In this document: piece after piece, positions 1 through 7,811 of the stretch
Position numbering within the stretch: position 1 is the first letter of the stretch
How the letters are laid out: every line of letters starts with the position of its first letter
From: Vibrio parahaemolyticus
Lineage (GTDB): Bacteria; Pseudomonadota; Gammaproteobacteria; Enterobacterales; Vibrionaceae
Assembly (NCBI RefSeq): GCF_900460535.1
Contig: NZ_UHIL01000002.1
Location: 1,426,001 to 1,490,000, forward strand
Direction of reading: 5' to 3'
DNA: 64,000 nt
Position numbers and translations under genes: made by a program
The notes under the pieces: model-generated
What the model saw: the letters and a program-made list of their open reading frames with translations, nothing else
Told to the model about the DNA's origin: nothing
Database searches by the model: none

Positions 1-350
1 GCGATACTGGCATACTTTGGCCCAATTGCGCCAAGCATGATAAAGCCAAACGTGGAAATAAACAGACCCGTGGCAAACAGCCAAGGGGTGTGAAACAGTA
101 TTTCAATAGAGAAGGCCGCAACCGCGAAACAGATAAACGTGAGAATCAGAGCTTTGATTCGTCCCATAAAGCTGTCATCACTTTCCGCTAGTGCAGCGGC
201 AATCACACCTAGTATGAGAGGTGTGATCAAGGTGTTTTGTCCGAAGTACCAAGCAGGAATAACGACACCCAACAGGGTGATCAATATAAGAATGCTGTAG
301 TTAATGGTTTTATTTGCCCAATAGAGGCGAAATTTAGAAGCTGCTTGCAC
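1..350 (-). CDS. yccS: YccS/FUSC-family inner-membrane protein, N-terminal part (runs off the left edge)
   Basis: Reading the minus strand from a GTG at 350 gives an open frame to the window edge. It begins VQAASKFRLYWANKT and continues with hydrophobic segments. The order of motifs (a YW pair, a TM segment ending PAWYFG, ITPLILGVIAAALAES, then GPKYASI) follows the N-terminus of E. coli YccS, an FUSC-type integral membrane protein of unknown transport role. I chose the GTG because an in-frame TGA lies about 15 codons upstream, no ATG lies between, and a TAAGG Shine-Dalgarno sits about 7 bases before it. About 116 residues are visible; the cytoplasmic C-terminal half is outside the window. Family assignment is good, function unknown. 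Confidence 0.8.
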   Translation of the reverse strand, partial: MQAASKFRLYWANKTINYSILILITLLGVVIPAWYFGQNTLITPLILGVIAAALAESDDSFMGRIKALILTFICFAVAAFSIEILFHTPWLFATGLFISTFGFIMLGAIGPKYASI

Positions 351-806
351 AATGCGCCTTACATTTCCGATAAAAACGGAGAAAAATTCCCAATTTCACT
401 CAAGGATGACAGCTTGAGAACGTTGACGTTCTCACGGTTAACGCTCACCAATTGAGCCTTAAAACAAACGGCTTTCACGGGCGATATCATCTTGAAGTTG
501 TTTGGATATGTTACCAAGCTCACTATAGCGTGTTTATGATTTAATTTAAGAAAAAATCACGCTTGGTTATGAAATCGACAAAAATGTCATTGACTTAAGA
601 ATGCAGAGCAGTTTCGGATGCGAAAACCGTCTAGAGTTTGGGTTTATAGCGTTGAAGTAATGACAATTATGTTCACAAAATCAGCAGTAATGTGAATTTT
701 ATTAAAGAATCAAGGAAGATGCGTATTTAGGTGGCGGTCGCTGCTACAATTTGAAGCCCTAAAATGATATAAATCGACAACTTCTCACTTAAAAGGCGCA
801 CGTTTC
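351..806. other. Intergenic region between divergent yccS and helD
   Basis: About 456 bases without a convincing gene. It should hold the promoters of both flanking genes. A TACAAT hexamer near 744-749 is a possible helD -10 element, with no convincing -35. No other structure is visible. Confidence 0.4.
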
Positions 807-2876
807 ATGCAGCTTACTGCCACCAGCAAAGCACAGTTTTTTATTCAAAATGAGTATTATCATGTCGAAATAAAAGAGAACAGTGTTTTATTAAGCTCAA
901 TTGGCAGTGAAGAGCATATTCCTTTCACCGTCTGGAACGGTAAAGTCAACGTGAAACGCGGCCTGTTTTGGAGCTCGCTTCAGTTCTTCGCTCACGAGCA
1001 AGATGGCAAGCAACAAAGTTGGTTAGTACAAGGTTTACCTTGGCCTCAATGCCGTAAGTTTGCGTTGGAAGCTGTGCGTCAGTATCAAGAGTGGCACAAC
1101 ACTCAGTGCCGAAAACTGGCGGAGTACCTTCCTAAATGGGAAGAAGAGTTGTACCAGCTCAAACACCTTCCTGCCTATCTTTCTCATTCTCAAGTTATGG
1201 CGTGGGTAGAGAAACTCAATCAAGAACTCGCAGAAATCAAGACCAGCCTAGACGAAGCTAAAATGCGCATGCCTAATCGCATGGGTGAAATTGAGCCTTG
1301 GCTGGTTGACACCTCTCATACGCTGGGAGAGCGCAATCACGAATGGTTGGAGAACGAACGTCCTAATTGGGAAGTCTTGTTCAACCGCATTGAATCGTCT
1401 CCGCTGAACTTGTCGCAACAATACGCAGTGTTGCTCAATGATGATCACAACCTTGTTTTGGCTGGGGCAGGCTCGGGTAAAACCAGCGTATTGACTGCAA
1501 GAGTGGCTTACTTACTTCAAAGCCATCAAGCTCAAGCGGAAGAACTTTTGATGCTTGCGTTTGGCCGAGATGCCGCGAAAGAAATGAAAGAGCGTTTGGT
1601 TGATAAAGTCGGTTTGGCGGCAGAAGGCGTAAGAGTCAATACCTTTCATCAACTCGGCTTGTACATTCTTAATCAAGTCGAGCAGCAGCCTGTCGAAATC
1701 AGCCCTCTTGCATTAGACGATAACCAACGCACGGCTTGGTGTGTCGACTGGTTGAAAAAGCACTGGATGACACCAACAAATTTCAAACGTTGGCAAAAGC
1801 ATTTAGATAAATGGCCTATTGCTTACCTGAAAGGTGATGATGAGCTGGGTAGCCATTCGGAAAATCCGAAGCTAATTGCTTGGTTGGATTCTCAATTGTC
1901 GCATTTAGCTGCTGTTGGTTTAACGAAAAAGCAAGTGCAAGAGAAGTTGGTGGATCACCAAGACTATACCCGCCTCAATAGCGAATTAGCACTGTGTTGG
2001 CCGTGCTTTTCTGCATGGCAAAAAATGCTCAAAGAGAGCAATCAAGTCGATTTCCCAACCATGATAAGTCGAGCAACGGATTACGTGAATAAAGGGAAGT
2101 TCGTATCGCCTTGGCGTTTTGTTATGGTCGATGAGTATCAAGATATCTCTCCAGATCGTTTGGCGTTGATCGAAGCGTTATGTGAATCAACAGAGAAGCA
2201 GCCTGGCGCAACCTTGTTTGCCGTAGGCGATGACTGGCAAGCGATTTACCAGTTTGCGGGCGCAGATGTGGACTTGATTACTGGGTTTAAAGAGCGATTC
2301 GCTCACTCTACGGTACATCACCTAGACACGACCTATCGTTTCAATAATCAAATTGGCGATGTGGCGAATGCGTTCGTGCAGCAAAACCCATCACAATTAC
2401 CGAAGACGCTCAACAGCCACAAACAACGCAAGCAAAAGAGCGTGCACACAGCGCCAAGCAACCAAGTTGAGAAAATCCTCGATCAATTGAATCAACAAGC
2501 GAAACAAACTAAGTCTGTATTGCTGCTTGGCCGTAATCATTACCATAAACCCGATTTGTATGATGACTGGTTAAGACGATTCCCGAATCTCGATATTCGT
2601 TTTATGACTTGTCATGCGAGTAAAGGTCGAGAAGCCGATTTTGTGATTATTTTGGCTGTGGATGAAGGGCAGTTCCCAGCGAAGAAGAAGCAGATTCACA
2701 TCGATGGTGCGTTGACCGAGTCCAAAGACAAATTCCCGTATGCCGAAGAGCGCCGACTGTTCTATGTCGCGATTACGCGTGCAAAAGAGAAAGTGTGGAT
2801 CACGCATACGGGGGCAGGTTCTGCATTTGTGCAAGAACTCGTAAGTGGCGACTACCCAATCGTTACCTCACGCTAA
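807..2876 (+). CDS. helD: DNA helicase IV (UvrD/Rep superfamily 1)
   Basis: A 689-residue superfamily 1 3'-5' DNA helicase, close to the length of E. coli HelD (684). Walker A GAGSGKT is at residues 220-226 in the context SSPLNLSQQYAVL. Motif II is VDEYQDISPDR, motif III AVGDDWQAIYQFAGAD, motif IV TTYRFNNQIGDVAN, motif V TCHASKGREADFVI and motif VI EERRLFYVAITRAK. The N-terminal 200 residues match the HelD-specific region with its KRGLFW segment rather than the UvrD start. HelD is a cytoplasmic helicase implicated in recombination and repair. The gene stands alone and converges on mgsA, with a strong hairpin between them. Confidence 0.95.
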   Translation: MQLTATSKAQFFIQNEYYHVEIKENSVLLSSIGSEEHIPFTVWNGKVNVKRGLFWSSLQFFAHEQDGKQQSWLVQGLPWPQCRKFALEAVRQYQEWHNTQCRKLAEYLPKWEEELYQLKHLPAYLSHSQVMAWVEKLNQELAEIKTSLDEAKMRMPNRMGEIEPWLVDTSHTLGERNHEWLENERPNWEVLFNRIESSPLNLSQQYAVLLNDDHNLVLAGAGSGKTSVLTARVAYLLQSHQAQAEELLMLAFGRDAAKEMKERLVDKVGLAAEGVRVNTFHQLGLYILNQVEQQPVEISPLALDDNQRTAWCVDWLKKHWMTPTNFKRWQKHLDKWPIAYLKGDDELGSHSENPKLIAWLDSQLSHLAAVGLTKKQVQEKLVDHQDYTRLNSELALCWPCFSAWQKMLKESNQVDFPTMISRATDYVNKGKFVSPWRFVMVDEYQDISPDRLALIEALCESTEKQPGATLFAVGDDWQAIYQFAGADVDLITGFKERFAHSTVHHLDTTYRFNNQIGDVANAFVQQNPSQLPKTLNSHKQRKQKSVHTAPSNQVEKILDQLNQQAKQTKSVLLLGRNHYHKPDLYDDWLRRFPNLDIRFMTCHASKGREADFVIILAVDEGQFPAKKKQIHIDGALTESKDKFPYAEERRLFYVAITRAKEKVWITHTGAGSAFVQELVSGDYPIVTSR

Positions 2877-2901
2877 ACGCACTTTTTCAACCGTTAAAAA
2901 C

Positions 2902-2936
2902 AACAAAGGCGATACTCAGTATCGCCTTTGTTTTAT
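2902..2936. terminator. Bidirectional terminator between helD and mgsA
   Basis: Perfect 13-bp stem 2902-2914 with 2920-2932, loop CTCAG, followed by TTTT on the plus strand and preceded by an A-rich tract that gives U residues on the minus strand. It serves both convergent genes. Confidence 0.9.
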
Positions 2937-2954
2937 CTATTCGATTACGTCGAT

Positions 2955-3410
2955 TTACATGCGTTCTGCAAGGTAAGCTTCGTAATCTGGCACTTCGATG
3001 TCGACTTCTTGTTCTAAAAGAGGAGAGTCGAAGAGGAATTTTGCCGTTGCACGGTTAGTCGCAACTGGGATGTTCCAAACACTCGCAATACGAAGTAGGG
3101 CTTTCACATCAGGGTCGTGAGGTACGGCGTTTAGTGGATCCCAGAAGAAGACCAACACATCGATTTTACCTTCCGAAATCAATGCTCCGAGTTGTTGGTC
3201 GCCACCCATCGGGCCGCTGATCATACTCTTAATTGCTAAGCCAGTTTCTTTACTCAGCATGTGGCCAGTTGTGCCTGTAGCGTACAAGAAATGGCGTTGC
3301 AGCTTTTCTTTATTCTCTTTTACCCAGCGAAGGAGCTCAGGTTTGCAATTGTCGTGGGCAACCAATGCCACGTGTTTATGCGCAGGCATGGTACGAGTCG
3401 TTTTTTGCAT
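2955..3410 (-). CDS. mgsA: Methylglyoxal synthase
   Basis: 151 residues starting [13 protein letters not shown], collinear with E. coli MgsA (152). The enzyme converts dihydroxyacetone phosphate to methylglyoxal and phosphate, a cytoplasmic glycolytic bypass used when sugar phosphates accumulate. Visible signatures are [18 protein letters not shown], the catalytic SGPMGGDQQ with its Asp, and [24 protein letters not shown], which is nearly invariant in the family. The frame also opens at a TTG one codon earlier (3413); the ATG at 3410 matches the family start better. Single gene, converging on helD. Confidence 0.95.
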   Translation of the reverse strand: MQKTTRTMPAHKHVALVAHDNCKPELLRWVKENKEKLQRHFLYATGTTGHMLSKETGLAIKSMISGPMGGDQQLGALISEGKIDVLVFFWDPLNAVPHDPDVKALLRIASVWNIPVATNRATAKFLFDSPLLEQEVDIEVPDYEAYLAERM

Positions 3411-3473
3411 CAAGTTATTCCGATTTTATGATTATGAACTGGTTATCTATCAATAAAACACTTTTTTAGCGTA

Positions 3474-4478
3474 TCAATCAACAGCCTTTATGCTGAATGT
3501 CGGCCTATATTCTGACGGAGATAACGATTCTTCAATTGTGTCATCGTGAAGCGTCTTTGGCGTCAGTGGTTTGATGATTGGCGATGCCTGTTTTTCATAC
3601 GGTTGATGGCGTAAATAGTGCGCCGCTTGCATGACAGACAGGCGGCCTTGCTGCACCATTTTGTCTGTCGGAGCAAAAAGCACTTTATTGCGCAGAAGAC
3701 CACGATACACACCGTGACTCAAATACACCGATACCAAACCAATATCATGGGTTTTATCTGCGCTGCGCAATTCACTGATGGCTGCTTCTATGGCGACCGC
3801 ACTGCCGACGATGTAATCAATGTTCCCCATATCAATCACGCGCTGCACTAGGTTACGCTGTAACTCTTTGTCGTTGTCTGCCCAAAAGGAGTCAACGATG
3901 TGGATGTCGCTGTTTTTGATAGCTTCATAAAACCCCGTTGTGACAGGCTTAGTGCCACCACGAGTACGCGGGCCAAGCAGTAGGGCAATATTGGTTTTAC
4001 CTGAGCCTTTTGGATGGCGCTCGGCTAAGTACTTACCGGCCTCGTAACCCATCCAATACCAATCGACACCGACTTCGCCTTTGAGCAGTGTGCTCTGTTC
4101 TTCATCAAGATCGAGTTGGTTGACTGTTGCAAATACGGGCGTGTTGCCGACCCAACTTTTTAAGTTGTGTTCATAGGCGTGAGGATCAACCGTGCCTAAA
4201 ATAATGGCATCCGCACCCCATTGGGTACACAGCGCAAGTTGCTGCTCTTGACGACTTTTATTTGGGTAGCCACCTGCTTCTAATACGCGCAGGTTAACGC
4301 CTTGTTTCTCTGCTTCAGAGACCATTCCATAGTTTACTGATAACCAGTAAGAATCCTTTAAATGAGGGTAGATCGCACAGATCTTTTCAGCGGCCACAGA
4401 AGGCAGTGAAGCGCAAAGTGACGCTGCCAAGACTGAATGCTTGAAAATTGTACGAATTGAGCGTTGATTTATAACCAT
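3474..4478 (-). CDS. torT: TorT-type periplasmic binding protein (TMAO sensing)
   Basis: 334 residues with an N-terminal signal peptide (basic start, hydrophobic HSVLAASLCASLPSVAA, cut near residue 30) and a periplasmic binding protein type 1 fold: KICAIYPHLKDSYWLSVNYGMVSEA, QWGADAIILGTVDPHAY, and NIALLLGPRTRGGT. This matches TorT, which binds trimethylamine N-oxide in the periplasm and presents it to the sensor kinase TorS. It lies head to head with torS, separated by 88 bases. No torR or TMAO reductase gene lies in the window. Confidence 0.9.
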   Translation of the reverse strand: MVINQRSIRTIFKHSVLAASLCASLPSVAAEKICAIYPHLKDSYWLSVNYGMVSEAEKQGVNLRVLEAGGYPNKSRQEQQLALCTQWGADAIILGTVDPHAYEHNLKSWVGNTPVFATVNQLDLDEEQSTLLKGEVGVDWYWMGYEAGKYLAERHPKGSGKTNIALLLGPRTRGGTKPVTTGFYEAIKNSDIHIVDSFWADNDKELQRNLVQRVIDMGNIDYIVGSAVAIEAAISELRSADKTHDIGLVSVYLSHGVYRGLLRNKVLFAPTDKMVQQGRLSVMQAAHYLRHQPYEKQASPIIKPLTPKTLHDDTIEESLSPSEYRPTFSIKAVD

Positions 4479-4566
4479 GAAATGAAGTTCGTTGGCATAG
4501 ATTAAGTAAACACTGCAAAATATAACGTAATATGTCGCCGAACACGAACATTAAGGTCATGAAAAT

Positions 4567-7533
4567 ATGTTGCTAGCAACCGCAAGCATCGGTCGTAAAC
4601 TTCTGTTGTCATTCATCGCGATGGCAATGCTGGTCATGTTATCAGCATTGATTGGCGTATCCGGCTTTTCGCTGGTGGCAAAAACAGAAAGGAACGTGGT
4701 AGATGCCGCGATCCCCGCCATGATAGAAGCGCGACAAGTCTCGGAATTGAGTACTCGAATCATTTCATCGGTGCAAATGCTCTCTAATGCGCAAAATGAG
4801 CAAGAGAGGAAAGAAGCCGGACGAGTGTTGTTCGAACAACTTGAATCGCTGTTGACGCACATTAAAGAGTTAGGTGGTGAGTCATTTGATTCAAAACTGC
4901 TCGATGCACTTGAAAGCAACGTTCAGAATGTGATCAATAACCTCGCGGAGCTTGGTGTCACGGTTGAAAGAAAGTTGTGGCTCGCGAAAGAAATTGATAC
5001 TCGTGTTGAAGAAATGCGCCTGCTGAGTGAAGAGTTAGAACAGCTCACTCGTACTCAAGTTCAAAACACCAGCACGATTGCGGTTGCTAACGTAACCCAT
5101 ATTTATGACCTGTTAGAAGCGAATAAAAAAGACCAAGTCTATCAAGCGCTCGATGCCTTGGTTGAAGTCGATCTTGACCTAACCGAGCGTCTGCACGAAC
5201 TGCATCTTCTCGCTTTTAAAATGCTTAATCAAATAGAAGAAGCACGCACTCTGACCAACGTTGATCGTATCCAACAAATCCAGACGGCGTTTGAAAACAA
5301 TCTTAAGATCATGAAACGCCGCGTCTTAGCGGTCGAAGACCCAACACGTTCAAAACAGATGAGCCAATTGCTCACCGAGCTCGGTAAGCGCCAAGTGGTA
5401 TTTACCATTTTGCTGCAACAATACGAAAACAACGAACAATCTCAACAGTTGATGCAAAAAACGCTGGAGCTGTTTTCTGAATTGAACAGCACCGTAAACA
5501 AGCTGGTGGACGATTCCAACAAAACCACCACGTTTGCCGTTGACCAGCTGACCAATACCCTGAAATTTGCCCAATGGTCGCTAACGGTGATCTCGATTGT
5601 CGGTTTGATTGTGGTTGTGCTTATCCTTTGGCGCGTGGTGTACGTGTCGGTAGTGAAACGTCTGGCGGAATACTCTGCTGCGCTGCTTTCTGTTGCTCAA
5701 GGTAACTTGGCTGTTGAACTAGAAGTTAAAGGCAAAGACGAACTCGCGCACATGGGGCAAGCTATCATCACCGCCCGCAATACCGCCCAAGCGCTCAAAG
5801 TGGTGGCAGAAGGGGAAGCAAAAGCCAAACGGGATCTGGAAGAACACAAAGAACACCTTGAAGAATTGATTGAGCAGCGCACTTCGCAGTTGAGACAAGC
5901 AAACCTGCGCTTGAATGAAGAGGTCGTGAACCACGCTCAGGCACGTAATGAAGCCGAGCAGGCGAGCCGCGCGAAATCGGCCTTCTTAGCGACAATGAGC
6001 CATGAAATTCGAACGCCGATGAACGGCGTGCTCGGTACTGCTCGTTTGTTAATGGATTCTGGTTTAAACCCAATTCAAAAGCGTTACGCGGAGATCATCA
6101 ACCGCAGTGGTAAAACCTTGCTTGCCATCTTAAATGACGTTCTTGATTACTCGAAAATTGAAGCCGGCCATCTTGAGATTCGCCGATTGGGCTTCGACCT
6201 ACATCAAATGGTTGAAGACACGTTCCAACTGATGAACAGCCGAGCACAAGAGAAGCAACTGCTGTTCTCTTACCACATTGAAAGTGATGTCAGCCGATAC
6301 TGGAAAGGGGATGTAACGCGCATTAGCCAAGTGCTGAACAATCTAGTGGGTAACGCGATCAAATTCACTGAAGACGGTGAAATTGATATTTACGTCAGCC
6401 TGAATCCAGAAGACGAATCGCAAGTGCTATTTGAAGTCTCAGACACAGGTATCGGCATTTCGAAAAAAGATCAGAAAACTCTGTTTGATGCCTTCACGCA
6501 AGCAGAAGGTGGTCTGAACCAAATCGGTGGTACAGGGCTTGGTTTGGCGATCAGCAAACGCATTGTAGAAGCCATGGGCGGCGTGCTAGAAGTCGACTCA
6601 GAAGAGGGCGAAGGCAGCCGTTTCTGGTTCTCCATCCCACTTGAAGAAAGCGAGCCTGTGGAAGTCGGTGTTGTGGCGAGCGCTCGCTGCAAGGTGAAAG
6701 CCAAAGTGCTGTTGGTCGAAGACAATGAAGTAAACCGCGTAGTGGCGGAAGGTTTCCTTCAGAGCATGGGGCACCAAGTTGTGATGGCGGAAGATGGCCT
6801 GCAAGCTGAACGAATCATTGATAAACAAGATTTTGACATCGCGCTTGTTGACATCAATTTACCTGATTGTGACGGCACGGATTTGATTCAACGCTTAAAA
6901 CGCATCGAACGTAACAAGCCAGGTGACAAAGCGCTGTCACCGACACCTATGATTGCGGTGTCTGCTCATGTTTTTGCGGAAGAAGTGGAACGCTACTTGG
7001 CCGCGGGTTTTGATGGTTACTTGCCAAAACCGGTTGAGAAAGAAGCCCTTGCTACGTTGATTCAGGATGTTCTGGATGGCAAACAATTACTGCTTCCGCA
7101 AAGTGGAGAATGCTTACTTCTGAGCGAAACGAGCGATACCAATCTAACTATTGAAAATCAGGTCGAACAAGACCACCAACAACGAGAGGAACCAGAAATG
7201 GTCATCATTAATCCAAGCGTGATCCAGTCCGACATGAAGATTTTAGGCAGAGAAAAAATGCTGCATATCATCGACTTGTTCAGAAATACCAGTGCGGATG
7301 TACTTGGACAGTTGGTTGAGTCAGCAGAAAAAAATGACAGCCTAGCAGTGAAAAATCTCGCTCATAAACTAAAAGGCAGTGCGGGGAGTTTAGGTCTTAC
7401 TGCGTTAATGAACACTTGCCAAAGTATCGAGATTGCAGCCGAACCGCTAGATACATACAACGCTCAGCAAGGTTTGTTGGACGAGCAAGTCGCAGCGTCA
7501 GTTAATGCACTTGATGAGCTGATGGCAGAATAA
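4567..7533 (+). CDS. torS: TorS-type hybrid sensor kinase (TMAO)
   Basis: 988 residues in the TorS domain order: short N-terminus and first TM (residues 9-35), a long helical periplasmic sensor region, second TM near 340-360, HAMP, coiled coil, HisKA with FLATMSHEIRTPMNG (His479), HATPase with NNLVGNAIKFTEDG and DTGIGI, a receiver domain with LVEDNE and Asp762 in LVDINLPD, a KP motif, and a C-terminal Hpt domain with NLAHKLKGSAGSLGL (His933). In the known system TorS relays phosphate through these sites to TorR when TorT reports TMAO. The partner torT is divergent. The phosphorelay residues are all present. The cognate TorR must lie elsewhere. Confidence 0.93.
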   Translation: MLLATASIGRKLLLSFIAMAMLVMLSALIGVSGFSLVAKTERNVVDAAIPAMIEARQVSELSTRIISSVQMLSNAQNEQERKEAGRVLFEQLESLLTHIKELGGESFDSKLLDALESNVQNVINNLAELGVTVERKLWLAKEIDTRVEEMRLLSEELEQLTRTQVQNTSTIAVANVTHIYDLLEANKKDQVYQALDALVEVDLDLTERLHELHLLAFKMLNQIEEARTLTNVDRIQQIQTAFENNLKIMKRRVLAVEDPTRSKQMSQLLTELGKRQVVFTILLQQYENNEQSQQLMQKTLELFSELNSTVNKLVDDSNKTTTFAVDQLTNTLKFAQWSLTVISIVGLIVVVLILWRVVYVSVVKRLAEYSAALLSVAQGNLAVELEVKGKDELAHMGQAIITARNTAQALKVVAEGEAKAKRDLEEHKEHLEELIEQRTSQLRQANLRLNEEVVNHAQARNEAEQASRAKSAFLATMSHEIRTPMNGVLGTARLLMDSGLNPIQKRYAEIINRSGKTLLAILNDVLDYSKIEAGHLEIRRLGFDLHQMVEDTFQLMNSRAQEKQLLFSYHIESDVSRYWKGDVTRISQVLNNLVGNAIKFTEDGEIDIYVSLNPEDESQVLFEVSDTGIGISKKDQKTLFDAFTQAEGGLNQIGGTGLGLAISKRIVEAMGGVLEVDSEEGEGSRFWFSIPLEESEPVEVGVVASARCKVKAKVLLVEDNEVNRVVAEGFLQSMGHQVVMAEDGLQAERIIDKQDFDIALVDINLPDCDGTDLIQRLKRIERNKPGDKALSPTPMIAVSAHVFAEEVERYLAAGFDGYLPKPVEKEALATLIQDVLDGKQLLLPQSGECLLLSETSDTNLTIENQVEQDHQQREEPEMVIINPSVIQSDMKILGREKMLHIIDLFRNTSADVLGQLVESAEKNDSLAVKNLAHKLKGSAGSLGLTALMNTCQSIEIAAEPLDTYNAQQGLLDEQVAASVNALDELMAE

Positions 7534-7570
7534 AGCTCTGCGTTTTAAACCTAATCCCAAACCTAAAAAC

Positions 7571-7600
7571 AAAAACCTCCGGTAAATGCCGGAGGTTTTT
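7571..7600. terminator. Bidirectional terminator after torS
   Basis: Perfect 12-bp stem AAAAACCTCCGG / CCGGAGGTTTTT (7571-7582, 7589-7600), loop TAAATG. It lies between torS and the convergent small ORF/cti pair and works in both directions. Confidence 0.9.
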
Positions 7601-7601
7601 T

Positions 7602-7793
7602 CTATTTGGTCATGTCATCTTCCCACTCGAATCGAGTGTCTAAGGCATAAGGGTCATCATCTAATGGATGTTCCACTTTGCCACGCAAGTATTCGAGTTG
7701 ATGCTCAAGCATGTTGACCGTCTCGTAGTCTCCCTCTGAACAAGCAACGTAAATTTGTTGCTCCAGAGCGGCAATGTTGTCTCGGATACCCAT
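7602..7793 (-). CDS. Small acidic hypothetical protein
   Basis: 63 residues, MGIRDNIAALEQQIYVACSE followed by an amphipathic helical stretch with heptad-like Leu spacing (ALEQQIY, NMLEHQLEYL) and an acidic tail rich in D and E. A very strong Shine-Dalgarno (AAGGGGG) precedes the ATG, and the gene begins 18 bases after the cti stop, so it looks like a real translated gene cotranscribed with cti. I do not recognise the family. A short coiled coil that binds another protein is plausible from the sequence, but that is inference. Confidence 0.75.
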   Translation of the reverse strand: MGIRDNIAALEQQIYVACSEGDYETVNMLEHQLEYLRGKVEHPLDDDPYALDTRFEWEDDMTK

Positions 7794-7811
7794 GAGAACC
7801 CCCTTAAATCA

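Noticed and set aside
237..455. A plus-strand frame of 72 codons opposite the yccS start
   Set aside because: It lies antisense to the clearly homologous yccS frame and has no family-like motif or ribosome site.
2795..3058. Plus-strand frame over the helD/mgsA junction
   Set aside because: It crosses the terminator and runs antisense to mgsA; a shadow frame.
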